A stretch of 37,124 nt of DNA, taken from the NCBI GenBank assembly GCA_031546815.1, contig JAVBJV010000058.1:1-37124 (forward strand), written 5' to 3'. Both the position numbers and the translations under genes were made by a program. This document shows, piece by piece, positions 8,811-16,254 of the stretch. Numbering within the stretch: position 1 is the first letter of the stretch; every line of letters begins with the position of its first letter. This DNA comes from JAVBJV01 sp031546815 (GTDB taxonomy: Bacteria; Pseudomonadota; Alphaproteobacteria; Acetobacterales; Acetobacteraceae). The notes beneath the pieces are model-generated. The model did not search any database. It was not told where the DNA came from and worked only from the letters and a program-made list of their open reading frames with translations.

Positions 8811-9857
8811 ATGACCCATCATGGCACGCAGATCGCCAATCCACATTTACCGGTCGATCAGGCCTGGCTGGACTTGCTGCACGAGGAGATTCTGGAGCCC
8901 GCCCTGCCGATTATCGACCCGCACCACCACCTGTGGGATGGCGCGCGGCCGCGGTATCTGCTGGGCGAATTGCAGGCCGACACCGCAACCGGGCACAACA
9001 TTCTGGCCACCGTGTATATGGAGTGCCGCTCCATGTATCGCGCCACCGGGCCGGAGGCGCTGCGGTCCCTGGGCGAGACCGAATTCATCGCCGGCACCGC
9101 CGCGATGAGCGAGAGCGGCACGTATGGTTCCACTCATATCTGCGCGGGGATCGTCGGGCACGTGGACCTGCGGCTGGGCGAGGATGCGCGCGGGATTCTG
9201 GAACAGCATATCGCCATGGGGCACGGGCGGTTCCGCGGTGTGCGGCATATCTCGGCCTGGGATGCCAGTCCGGATACGCGCAGTACGTCGATCCTGCCGC
9301 CGCAGGGGCTGCTGGGCGATGCGCATTTCCGCAGCGGGTTCGCGCAGCTTGCGCCGCTGGGGCTGAGCTTCGATGCGTGGCTCTATCATCCGCAGATTCC
9401 CGAACTGCAGAACCTGGCCGAGGCATTCCCCGATACGATGATCGTGCTCGACCATGTGGGCGGGCCGCTGGGGGTGGGGCCGTACAAGGGGCAGCGCGAT
9501 GCCGTGTTCGCGGAATGGGCCGCGCATATCAAGGCGATTGCGCGCTGCCCGAATGTGCATGTGAAGCTGGGCGGGCTTGGTATGCGCATCAACGGGTTCG
9601 GCCTGCACGAAGGTAAATTGCCGCCATCGTCCGATGAACTGGCCGCGTTGTGGGAACCGTATATCGAGACCTGCATCAACGCATTTGGCGCCGGGCGCTG
9701 CATGTTCGAAAGCAACTTCCCGGTCGATAAAGGATCTTACAGTTACCCGGTCCTGTGGAACGCCTTCAAGAAGCTGGCGCGCAACTGCAGTGCCGACGAA
9801 AAAGCCGCGCTGTTCCGCGAGACGGCGGCGCGTATTTACATGATTCAGACTCCATAA
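8811..9857 (+). CDS. amidohydrolase family protein (COG3618, lactonase/PDC hydrolase-like)
   Basis: This 348-residue TIM-barrel metal hydrolase resembles 2-pyrone-4,6-dicarboxylate hydrolases and L-fuconolactonases. The metal site at the end of strand 1 is 'IIDPHHHLWDGARPRYLLGE' (residues about 30-49); later strand ends give 'VLDHVGGPLG', 'VKLGGLGM' and 'MFESNFPVDKGSYSY', all family hallmarks. The ATG at 8811 is favoured over ones up to 42 bases upstream because a GGGGGAG ribosome site sits 7-8 bases before it. It has no signal peptide and is probably cytoplasmic. A substrate-binding protein gene follows after 19 bases, which suggests a common operon for uptake or sensing and hydrolysis of one organic acid or lactone. 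The exact substrate cannot be assigned. Confidence 0.88.
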   Translation: MTHHGTQIANPHLPVDQAWLDLLHEEILEPALPIIDPHHHLWDGARPRYLLGELQADTATGHNILATVYMECRSMYRATGPEALRSLGETEFIAGTAAMSESGTYGSTHICAGIVGHVDLRLGEDARGILEQHIAMGHGRFRGVRHISAWDASPDTRSTSILPPQGLLGDAHFRSGFAQLAPLGLSFDAWLYHPQIPELQNLAEAFPDTMIVLDHVGGPLGVGPYKGQRDAVFAEWAAHIKAIARCPNVHVKLGGLGMRINGFGLHEGKLPPSSDELAALWEPYIETCINAFGAGRCMFESNFPVDKGSYSYPVLWNAFKKLARNCSADEKAALFRETAARIYMIQTP

Positions 9858-9876
9858 AAAAATAACAGGAAACGTC

Positions 9877-11106
9877 ATGAAGATCAGTCGTCGTCTGGCC
9901 CTTGCTGGAGGGGCCGCTCTGTTGATGCCGCATATCGGCCGGGCACAGTCCGGCCCCACGCTGCGCCTTGGTTTTCTGAGTGACATGTCAGGCCCGTTCC
10001 GCGATCTGTCGGGGCCGGGATCTCTGGTCGCGGCGAAGCAGGCGGTGGCGGATTTCATCGCAGCAGGTGGTAATCTGAAGGTTGAGTTTGTACAGGCCGA
10101 CCATCAGCACAAGCCCGATGTCGGCGCGGCGATTGCGCGGCAATGGTACGACCGCGATGGCGTTGATGTAATTTTCGAGGTCAACAATTCCGCCATTGCG
10201 TTTGCGGTGTCTGACCTAACGCGCGAGCGTGACAAGGTCTTCCTGATCACCGGTGCGTCGAGCGTTGATCTGACGGGCCCTCGCTGTTCCCCTAACAGCA
10301 TTCACTGGACGTATGATACGTGGATGCTTTCGAACGCAGTCGGTTCGGCGATTGTACGTAATGGCGGCGACAGCTGGTATTTCATCACGGCGGACTATGC
10401 ATTTGGACATGCGTTGCAGCGCGATACGTCGGCAGTGGTCGAGCGTACAGGCGGGCGTGTGCTTGGAGCGGCGCGATATCCGTTCCCCAGCACGTCGGAT
10501 TTCTCGACGTTGCTGGTGCAAGCGCAGTCGAGCCGCGCCAAGGTTGTCGGGCTGGCAAACTCCGGTATGGATATGGTGAACTGTGTGAAGCAGGCGGCTG
10601 AGTTCGGCTTGCCGCGGCAAGGTATCAAGATGGCCGGGTTGCAGTGCCTGCTGGGCGACGTGCACGCAATTGGGCTGGATGCGGCGAAAGGCCTACTGAT
10701 TACCGAACCGTTCTATTGGAACATGAACGACGGCACGCGCGCCTTCACCCGTAGTATCTGGCCGCGCATGCCGCAGGTTGCCCCGGTCAGCGCCGTGCAT
10801 GCGGCGGCGTATTCGTCGGTGATGCATTATCTGAAGGCGGCCACTGCGCTGGGCGCCGATGCGGCCAAGGCATCGGGCCGGGCGCAGGTTGCGCAGATGA
10901 AGGCGATGCCGGTGGATGATATCTGCTTCGGCCCGTCGCGCATTCGCGAGGACGGACGCAAGATCCACCCGGCCTACCTGTTCGAGGTGAAGTCCCCCGA
11001 AGCCGTCAAGGAACAGTGGGACTACTACAACGTTGTCGACACCATCCCGGCGGAGCAGGCGTTCAGGCCGATCTCCGAGGGCGGGTGCCCTCTGGTGCGC
11101 GGATAG
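9877..11106 (+). CDS. ABC transporter substrate-binding protein (LivK / Peripla_BP_6 type)
   Basis: This 409-residue periplasmic binding protein starts MKISRRLALAGGAALLMPHI, a twin-arginine-like signal with probable cleavage after 'GRAQ'. The mature part has the type I periplasmic fold of branched-chain amino acid receptors: 'LRLGFLSDMSGPFRDLSGPG', 'AIARQWYDRDGVDVIFEVNN', 'WYFITADYAFGH', and the hinge segment 'KVVGLANSGMD'. A ribosome site (AGGAAA) precedes the ATG. No permease or ATPase genes lie nearby, so it either serves a transporter encoded elsewhere or has another role. Its pairing with the amidohydrolase suggests an aromatic or hydroxy-acid ligand (inference). The 3' end overlaps the convergent MsrQ-like gene by 44 bases. 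Confidence 0.9.
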   Translation: MKISRRLALAGGAALLMPHIGRAQSGPTLRLGFLSDMSGPFRDLSGPGSLVAAKQAVADFIAAGGNLKVEFVQADHQHKPDVGAAIARQWYDRDGVDVIFEVNNSAIAFAVSDLTRERDKVFLITGASSVDLTGPRCSPNSIHWTYDTWMLSNAVGSAIVRNGGDSWYFITADYAFGHALQRDTSAVVERTGGRVLGAARYPFPSTSDFSTLLVQAQSSRAKVVGLANSGMDMVNCVKQAAEFGLPRQGIKMAGLQCLLGDVHAIGLDAAKGLLITEPFYWNMNDGTRAFTRSIWPRMPQVAPVSAVHAAAYSSVMHYLKAATALGADAAKASGRAQVAQMKAMPVDDICFGPSRIREDGRKIHPAYLFEVKSPEAVKEQWDYYNVVDTIPAEQAFRPISEGGCPLVRG

Positions 11107-11941
11107 GCGTCTTGCCCTCGCCGCGTAACAAGCCGGCGAGGGCGATGCTCACAGCGACACACAACACCCACACGGCGGGGCGCAGGCCGAAGCGGATGTC
11201 GAGGTTGGCATACAACACGCGCTCCACCATCACGCCGGTCTTGGCGGCATACCAACCGGCTTCGGCCAGAGCCGTGAGCGCGGCGGCAGTGCAGGCCAGC
11301 GCCAGCAGCACCAGCGTGTTCCGCAATGGCAGATCACGGGCGCGCAGGGCGCGGAACAGCATCAGCCAGATGAAGAACCCGGCCATCAACGCCGCCTCGG
11401 TGATGTCGAGTTTCGATTGCAGCAGGAAGTGAATGGCGGCCAGCAGGCCGATGCCATAAACCGCATAATGCAGTTTCTGCCAGCGCAGCCTGCCCAGTGC
11501 ACGAATGGCGGCGTTCGACGATGTGGCCGCCAGAACCAGCAGAGCCAGAAACCCGGTAAACCCGATGGTGATGTAGAAGTTGAACGCAACCTCGTGCAGG
11601 ATTTTTCCCAGCACAAATTTCTGATCGACCAGAAACAGCGACACATGCAGCAGCGCATAAAAGAACGCCGCCATGCCGACCATCCGGCGCAGCTGCATCA
11701 GGCGCGGCATGCGCAATATGGTGCGGGCAGGGGAGATCAGCAGAGAGAGCAGAAGAAAGCGGATCGCCCATAACCCCGCCTGATGCAGCATCTCCATCAA
11801 CGGGCGCGCACCAAGATCATTCACCGACCAGCGCCAGGCGACCCATGCTGCCGGAGCAAACAGCGCAACGAACACAACCAGCTTGAAGGTGGAAAACCTG
11901 CCGGTCGGGTCCTGCCAGGGGAAGTGCGCAATCTTCATCAT
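11063..11941 (-). CDS. MsrQ/YedZ-like heme-binding membrane protein with C-terminal extension
   Basis: MsrQ is the b-heme quinol-linked partner that passes electrons to the periplasmic methionine sulfoxide reductase MsrP. This 292-residue integral membrane protein has the ferric-reductase-like core: 'RRMVGMAAFFYALLHVSLFL' and 'LHYAVYGIGLLAAIHFLLQ' supply the heme histidines, and 'GRLRWQKLHY' is the typical MsrQ loop. MsrQ is commonly about 200 residues; here about 90 more follow ('NTLVLLALACTAAALTALAE' and a last helix near the C-terminus), adding roughly two helices. I chose the ATG at 11941 because it overlaps the oxyR stop (ATGA). No msrP is adjacent. It could be a related ferric reductase-like protein instead of true MsrQ, so I give no symbol. 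Confidence 0.8.
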   Translation of the reverse strand: MMKIAHFPWQDPTGRFSTFKLVVFVALFAPAAWVAWRWSVNDLGARPLMEMLHQAGLWAIRFLLLSLLISPARTILRMPRLMQLRRMVGMAAFFYALLHVSLFLVDQKFVLGKILHEVAFNFYITIGFTGFLALLVLAATSSNAAIRALGRLRWQKLHYAVYGIGLLAAIHFLLQSKLDITEAALMAGFFIWLMLFRALRARDLPLRNTLVLLALACTAAALTALAEAGWYAAKTGVMVERVLYANLDIRFGLRPAVWVLCVAVSIALAGLLRGEGKTPIRAPEGTRPRRSA

Positions 11942-12831
11942 GGGCTGACATAACAATCGCAGAGAATCTTCCGCAGAGTCATGAAATCTTTCTTGCGCGG
12001 CGATGTCGTCCGCCAGACCAGCGCGATCTGCCTACTTGGCTCGGGGCTTCTGAAACGGCGCAGGGCAATGCGTTGTGTATCGATCCCCGATCGCACCACC
12101 ATTTCCGGCAGCAGCGTCATGCCGTATCCGGCACCGACCATCTGCAGCATGGTCGTCAGACTTGTGGCGCCAAAGGTGGACAGACGGCCCGGGTTGATCG
12201 TGTGGCAGTATTTCAACGCCTGATCGCGCAGGCAGTGCCCTTCTTCCAGCAGCAGCAATTCGTCCAGTGGAATCAGATCCGGCGTGACGGTGCGGGGGAA
12301 ATTCTCGGCCCGGGCAGTCGACATTGCCAGCAGAAACGGATCGCGAAACAGCGGGGCAATTTTCAACCCCGGTTGCTCGACCGGCAGCGCCATGATGGCG
12401 GCATCGATCTGCCCGTTACCCAGTTCCGCCAGCAGCGTGGATGTCTGAGTCTCGCGCAGCCGCAATTCCAGGCGCGGGAAGCGCCGCTGGATATTGTCGA
12501 GGCAGAGCGGCAGCAGATACGGCGCGATGGACGGGATAATCCCCAACCCCAGCGGCCCTACCAGCAGGCCGCGTCGCTGGTGCGCAAAATCCTCGAGGTC
12601 GCGCACTGCGGCAATGATGTCCTGTGCGCGGCGCAGAATCTCGTGCCCATCATCGGTAAAGTCGGTCGCGTTGCGTCGCCGTTCGATCAGTTGCAGCCCC
12701 AGCCGGTCTTCCAGCGCTTTCAGCTGGGTCGACAACGCGGGTTGGGTGACGTGGCAAACCTCGGCCGCTTTGGAAAAATGGCGGGTTTCAGCCAATGCGG
12801 TAAGGTAACGAAGCTGGCGGATTGTGGTCAT
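11938..12831 (-). CDS. oxyR: hydrogen peroxide-responsive LysR-family regulator OxyR
   Basis: OxyR senses peroxide through a disulfide between two cysteines and then activates catalase and other defence genes. The 297-residue protein has an N-terminal winged helix ('LRYLTALAETRHFSKAAEVC', 'VTQPALSTQLKALEDRLG') and a periplasmic-binding-like effector domain. The redox motif is intact: 'EEGHCLRDQALKYCHT' with Cys200 and Cys209, matching E. coli Cys199 and Cys208 in position and spacing. This separates it from generic LysR proteins. It is transcribed divergently from a catalase across 100 AT-rich bases, as expected for direct control. Its stop overlaps the start of the MsrQ-like gene, so both are made from one message. 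Confidence 0.95.
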   Translation of the reverse strand: MTTIRQLRYLTALAETRHFSKAAEVCHVTQPALSTQLKALEDRLGLQLIERRRNATDFTDDGHEILRRAQDIIAAVRDLEDFAHQRRGLLVGPLGLGIIPSIAPYLLPLCLDNIQRRFPRLELRLRETQTSTLLAELGNGQIDAAIMALPVEQPGLKIAPLFRDPFLLAMSTARAENFPRTVTPDLIPLDELLLLEEGHCLRDQALKYCHTINPGRLSTFGATSLTTMLQMVGAGYGMTLLPEMVVRSGIDTQRIALRRFRSPEPSRQIALVWRTTSPRKKDFMTLRKILCDCYVSP

Positions 12832-12931
12832 ATAGATAACTTAAGCTTATCAAATAAACAGACAAGATAATTTGTTTATATGGTATAATTATCCTCAAGT
12901 AAGAGTTGAAACTATGGGAACGAGGGGAACC
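12832..12931. promoter_or_regulatory. oxyR / catalase divergent promoter with candidate OxyR boxes
   Basis: This 100-base region is sharply AT-rich against its surroundings. A perfect -10 (TATAAT, 12884-12889) for the catalase gene has no good -35 at 16-18 bases, as expected of an activator-dependent promoter. Two LysR-type T-N11-A elements occur: GATAACTTAAGCTTATC at 12835-12851 (imperfect inverted repeat, GATAA/TTATC ends), and one beginning GATAATTTG at 12866 that covers the -35 region. Their centres lie about 31 bases apart, three helical turns. GAGGGG at about 12923 is the catalase ribosome site. Binding by OxyR is inferred from layout. Confidence 0.6.
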
Positions 12932-14395
12932 ATGACGACACGTTTGACCACCACCGCAGGTGCACCTGTCTCTGACAACCAGAACTCGGTAACGGCTGGC
13001 CCGCGCGGCCCGGTGCTGATGCAGGATTTTCATCTGATCGAAAAACTGGCGCATCAGAACCGTGAACGTATCCCTGAACGCGTGGTGCACGCCAAAGGAT
13101 GGGGCGCGCACGGCACGCTGACCATCACCAAGGACATCACGCAGTATACCAGCGCGAAGATTTTCTCGGCCGTTGGCAAGAAGACACCGATGCTCCTGCG
13201 TTTCTCGACCGTTGCCGGCGAGATGGGCGCCGCGGACGCCGAGCGCGATGTGCGCGGCTTTGCGATGAAATACTACACGGAAGAAGGCAACTGGGACCTC
13301 GTCGGCAATAACACGCCGGTGTTCTTTGTGCGCGATCCGCTGAAATTCCCGGACTTCATCCATACTCAGAAACGCCACCCGAAGACCAACCTGCGTTCAC
13401 CGACCGCGATGTGGGATTTCTGGTCGCTGTCGCCCGAGTCATTGCATCAGGTGACGATCCTGTTCTCGGACCGTGGCCTGCCCGTCAGCCCGCGCTTCAT
13501 GGACGGGTTTGGCAGCCACACCTACAGCTTCCTGAATGCGAAGAAGGAGCGTTTCTGGGTGAAGTTCCACTTCAAGACCCAGCAGGGCCACAAGTTCCTG
13601 ACCAACCGCGAGTCCGAAGTTGCTATCGGCAAGTCGCGCGAGACCTATCAGGAAGATCTGTTCGGCGCGATCGAACGCAGCGAATTCCCGCGCTGGACCC
13701 TGTTCGTACAGATCATGCCCGAACGCGAAGCCGAGAAAACGTCGTATAACCCGTTCGACCTGACAAAAGTCTGGCCGCACGCGGAGTATCCGCTGATCGA
13801 AGTGGGCGAGCTGGAGCTGAACCGCAACCCAGACAACTATTTCGCCGAGATTGAACAGGTGGCGTTCTCGCCGTCGAACATCGTGCCGGGGATTGGGTTC
13901 TCGCCGGACAAGATGCTGCAGGGGCGGTTGTTCTCGTATGCCGATGCGCATCGCTATCGCCTTGGCACGCATTATGAAGCGCTGCCGGTGAATGCGCCGA
14001 AGTGCCCGATGCATCACTATCACAAGGATGGTGCGATGCGGTTCTTCCAGAACGACACCGGCAACCCCGATGCGTATTACGAGCCGAACAGCTTCAACGG
14101 CCTGAAGGAAGATCCGTCGGTGGCGGAACCGCCGCTGGCGATATCCGGCGATGCGGACCGGTATAACCACCGTATCGGCAACGACGACTACACCCAGCCC
14201 GGCAACCTGTTCCGCCTGCTGACGGCAGAACAGCGCGGCCGCCTGATGGACAACATCGCCGAAGCGATGGCGAGCGTGCCGGTTGAAATCCAGAAGCGGC
14301 AGGTTGTGCACTTCTACCGTGCCGACCCCGAATACGGCACCGGCGTGGCGACGCGCCTTGGCTTGCCGGTGGCCGAGATCAAGGCCGCGGCATAA
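12932..14395 (+). CDS. katA: monofunctional heme catalase (clade 3, KatA type)
   Basis: This enzyme dismutates hydrogen peroxide to water and oxygen in the cytoplasm. The 487-residue length is that of small-subunit clade 3 catalases. Catalytic His53 lies in 'RIPERVVHAKGWGAHG', the distal Asn in 'VGNNTPVFFVRDP' (Asn126 by alignment with the Proteus enzyme numbering), and the heme-ligand Tyr336 in 'RLFSYADAHRYRLG'. There is no signal peptide. The ATG at 12932 is chosen because a GAGGGG ribosome site precedes it and the conserved core starts soon after; an upstream in-frame ATG at 12914 lacks this. Control by the divergent OxyR is very likely. A strong hairpin follows the stop. The symbol katA is by clade; the local name may differ. 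Confidence 0.95.
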   Translation: MTTRLTTTAGAPVSDNQNSVTAGPRGPVLMQDFHLIEKLAHQNRERIPERVVHAKGWGAHGTLTITKDITQYTSAKIFSAVGKKTPMLLRFSTVAGEMGAADAERDVRGFAMKYYTEEGNWDLVGNNTPVFFVRDPLKFPDFIHTQKRHPKTNLRSPTAMWDFWSLSPESLHQVTILFSDRGLPVSPRFMDGFGSHTYSFLNAKKERFWVKFHFKTQQGHKFLTNRESEVAIGKSRETYQEDLFGAIERSEFPRWTLFVQIMPEREAEKTSYNPFDLTKVWPHAEYPLIEVGELELNRNPDNYFAEIEQVAFSPSNIVPGIGFSPDKMLQGRLFSYADAHRYRLGTHYEALPVNAPKCPMHHYHKDGAMRFFQNDTGNPDAYYEPNSFNGLKEDPSVAEPPLAISGDADRYNHRIGNDDYTQPGNLFRLLTAEQRGRLMDNIAEAMASVPVEIQKRQVVHFYRADPEYGTGVATRLGLPVAEIKAAA

Positions 14396-14402
14396 CGACA
14401 GC

Positions 14403-14430
14403 AAAGTCCGTCCCGGTTGGGATGGGCTTT
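14403..14430 (+). terminator. hairpin terminator after catalase
   Basis: AAAGTCCGTCCC (14403-14414) pairs with GGGATGGGCTTT (14419-14430) over 12 positions, including two G-U pairs, around a 4-base GGTT loop. It begins 7 bases after the katA stop and ends in TTT. The tail is short, so termination may be partial. Confidence 0.65.
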
Positions 14431-14485
14431 GACCTTGCCTCGGCGGCGGCGTAACAATTTTGTCTGTTTACAAGGTGGTCGGCAG

Positions 14486-15883
14486 ATGGTTGCGTCGTCG
14501 CGCGGGAAGGCTGATATCCCGGCCTGGATCGGGTTGTTCGATCTGTTCCGGATCGGGATCGGGCCTTCAAGCTCTCATACAGTCGGGCCGATGATCGCGG
14601 CCGAGCATTTTGCCGCGAGCCTTCCGGCATCGCTGAAACCGCAAAGCATCACGGTCGATCTGTTCGGGTCCCTGGCGCTGACCGGGCGCGGGCATGGGAC
14701 GGATACGGCGGTCATCCTCGGCCTGCTGGGCGAAAAGCCCGAAACGGTCGACCCCGATGAAGCCGCCCTGCAGCTGCAGCGCGTGCGCGACCTGAAAACG
14801 CTGACGTTGCTGCATGGTGCGACGCTGCCGTTCGATCCGCAGCTCGATATTGTATTCCGTTCGCGTGAGTCTCTGCCGCGTCACCCCAACGCCATGCGCA
14901 TCACGGCGCGCGGTAATGGCGAGGTATCGCGTGCGTATTACTCGGTCGGCGGCGGCTTCGTGCTGGATGGAGACGGTAACGCGCTGAATGCGGGCATGGC
15001 TGATCGGCATGCGGTGCCGTATCCGTTTTCCGATACGGCAGAACTGCTAAAGCGCGCCGAGGATTCCGGCCTGACCATCGCCATGCTGATGCGTGCGAAC
15101 GAGGAAAGCCAGCGCAGCAGCGCCGAAGTTTCCGCCGGCATCCTTAAATTATGGGAAGCGATGCAGGCCTGCGTGGCACGCGGTCTGCGTCAGGACGGGC
15201 AGCTGCCGGGCGGCCTGCGCGTGCGCCGCCGTGCCGCCAATCTGCTGCGTCGGATCGAGGCTGATGCCGGGCGCAACGAACTCGATCCTCTGCGCGGTAT
15301 GGAATGGGTGAACCTGTTCGCACTGGCCGTGAACGAGGAAAACGCCGCCGGTGGCCGCGTGGTCACCGCGCCGACCAATGGCGCGGCGGGGATTATTCCG
15401 GCGGTGTTGCATTACTATCATCGCTTCGTGCCGGGTGCGGACATGGCGGGGATCGAGACATTCCTGCTGGCTGCTGCGGCGGTGGGGTCGATCATCAAGC
15501 GCAATGCCTCGATCTCGGGCGCGGAGGTCGGGTGTCAGGGCGAGGTGGGTTCGGCCTGCGCCATGGCGGCGGCGGGGCTGGCAGCGGCGCTGGGCGGCAC
15601 CAATGCGCAGGTGGAAAACGCAGCCGAGATCGGGCTGGAGCATAATCTCGGCCTGACCTGCGACCCGATTGCCGGGCTGGTGCAGGTGCCGTGCATCGAA
15701 CGCAACGCCATTGCGTCGGTCAAGGCGATCAACGCGGCGCGGCTGGCGCTGTGTGGAGATGGCGCGCATCTGGTCAGTCTGGATCAGGTGATCCGCACCA
15801 TGCGTCAGACCGGGCTGGATATGTCGGCGAAGTATAAAGAGACGTCACTCGGAGGCCTTGCCGTCAACGTTATTGAGTGCTGA
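14486..15883 (+). CDS. sdaA: L-serine ammonia-lyase (iron-sulfur, single chain)
   Basis: This enzyme converts L-serine to pyruvate and ammonia using an oxygen-sensitive 4Fe-4S cluster. At 465 residues it is the single-chain type with fused beta (N-terminal, 'DLFRIGIGPSSSHTVGPMIA') and alpha (C-terminal) domains. The three cluster cysteines are at 350 ('EVGCQGEVG'), 392 ('LTCDP') and 403 ('VPCIER'); their 42 and 11 residue spacing is identical to the ligands known for the Legionella enzyme. Substrate-loop elements 'TAPTNGAAGIIPAVLHYY' and 'NASISGAEVG' are also present. The ATG at 14486 is preferred; the frame opens further upstream but without family similarity. It follows katA but the hairpin between them suggests separate transcription. 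It is tail-to-tail with the small CobW-like gene. Confidence 0.95.
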   Translation: MVASSRGKADIPAWIGLFDLFRIGIGPSSSHTVGPMIAAEHFAASLPASLKPQSITVDLFGSLALTGRGHGTDTAVILGLLGEKPETVDPDEAALQLQRVRDLKTLTLLHGATLPFDPQLDIVFRSRESLPRHPNAMRITARGNGEVSRAYYSVGGGFVLDGDGNALNAGMADRHAVPYPFSDTAELLKRAEDSGLTIAMLMRANEESQRSSAEVSAGILKLWEAMQACVARGLRQDGQLPGGLRVRRRAANLLRRIEADAGRNELDPLRGMEWVNLFALAVNEENAAGGRVVTAPTNGAAGIIPAVLHYYHRFVPGADMAGIETFLLAAAAVGSIIKRNASISGAEVGCQGEVGSACAMAAAGLAAALGGTNAQVENAAEIGLEHNLGLTCDPIAGLVQVPCIERNAIASVKAINAARLALCGDGAHLVSLDQVIRTMRQTGLDMSAKYKETSLGGLAVNVIEC

Positions 15884-16226
15884 CGCGAAACCGCGTGAAC
15901 GCAACCCCGTCGTTTTGCAGCGTTTCCAGCACGGCGGCGCGTGCTTCATCGGTGGTGCAGGCGATCTCGATCTGTTTGAAGAACGGCGTCTGACCGCGCA
16001 CGCGCGCCAGGAACACCACATCCAGCGCCGCCGCAATTGCATTGCGATGAATGCCGCACTGGCAGCCCGCCGGGTGGTCGGTGGAGAGCAATGCAACGTC
16101 CTGCGGCGGTAATCCCTCGGCCAGCACGCGCACCGGTAGAACTTGATCCAACGCGGCGGGGATCAGTCGGGCGACGATGCGGGAATCGGCGAAAATGCTC
16201 ACGAAATTTGATCCATATGTAGACAT
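15870..16226 (-). CDS. small uncharacterised protein, possibly a shortened CobW/COG0523-like domain
   Basis: This 118-residue protein starts MSTYGSNFVSIFADSRIVAR. I do not recognise a defined family. The stretch 'LPVRVLAEGLPPQDVALLST', then 'GCQCGIHRNAIAAALDVVFL', then 'GQTPFFKQIEIACTTDEARA' follows the order of CobW-type metal chaperones ('LPVTVLTGFLGAGKTT', 'GCICC...', 'P.FD.VIIET.GLADPA'). However, the Walker A loop and about 50 residues between it and the cysteine motif are missing, so it could not bind GTP in the usual way. The ATG at 16226 has AAGGA seven bases upstream. Start and ribosome site both lie inside the inverted repeat shared with the divergent ArsR-metH genes, which implies joint control with methionine synthesis. 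The gene is likely real; its function is open. Confidence 0.65.
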   Translation of the reverse strand: MSTYGSNFVSIFADSRIVARLIPAALDQVLPVRVLAEGLPPQDVALLSTDHPAGCQCGIHRNAIAAALDVVFLARVRGQTPFFKQIEIACTTDEARAAVLETLQNDGVAFTRFRVSTQ

Positions 16227-16243
16227 AAGGACATCCTTATGTC
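16222..16243. promoter_or_regulatory. perfect 22-bp inverted repeat, candidate operator of the ArsR-type regulator
   Basis: GACATAAGG (16222-16230) and CCTTATGTC (16235-16243) are exact inverted copies around ACAT. The repeat sits between the divergent CobW-like and ArsR-methyltransferase genes, 11 bases before the latter's ATG. Such length and symmetry fit an ArsR-family dimer site and autoregulation. On the minus strand it also contains the ribosome site and start codon of the CobW-like gene, so as RNA it would fold and hide them. Palindromic sites near methionine-cycle genes are known for SahR-type ArsR regulators; assignment here is inference. Confidence 0.75.
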
Positions 16244-16254
16244 ATTTGCAAGAC

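Noticed and set aside
9877..10300. Possible horizontally acquired start of the binding-protein gene
   Set aside because: GC looks slightly lower than its neighbours, but the reading frame, signal and family similarity are continuous, so there is no boundary to support it.
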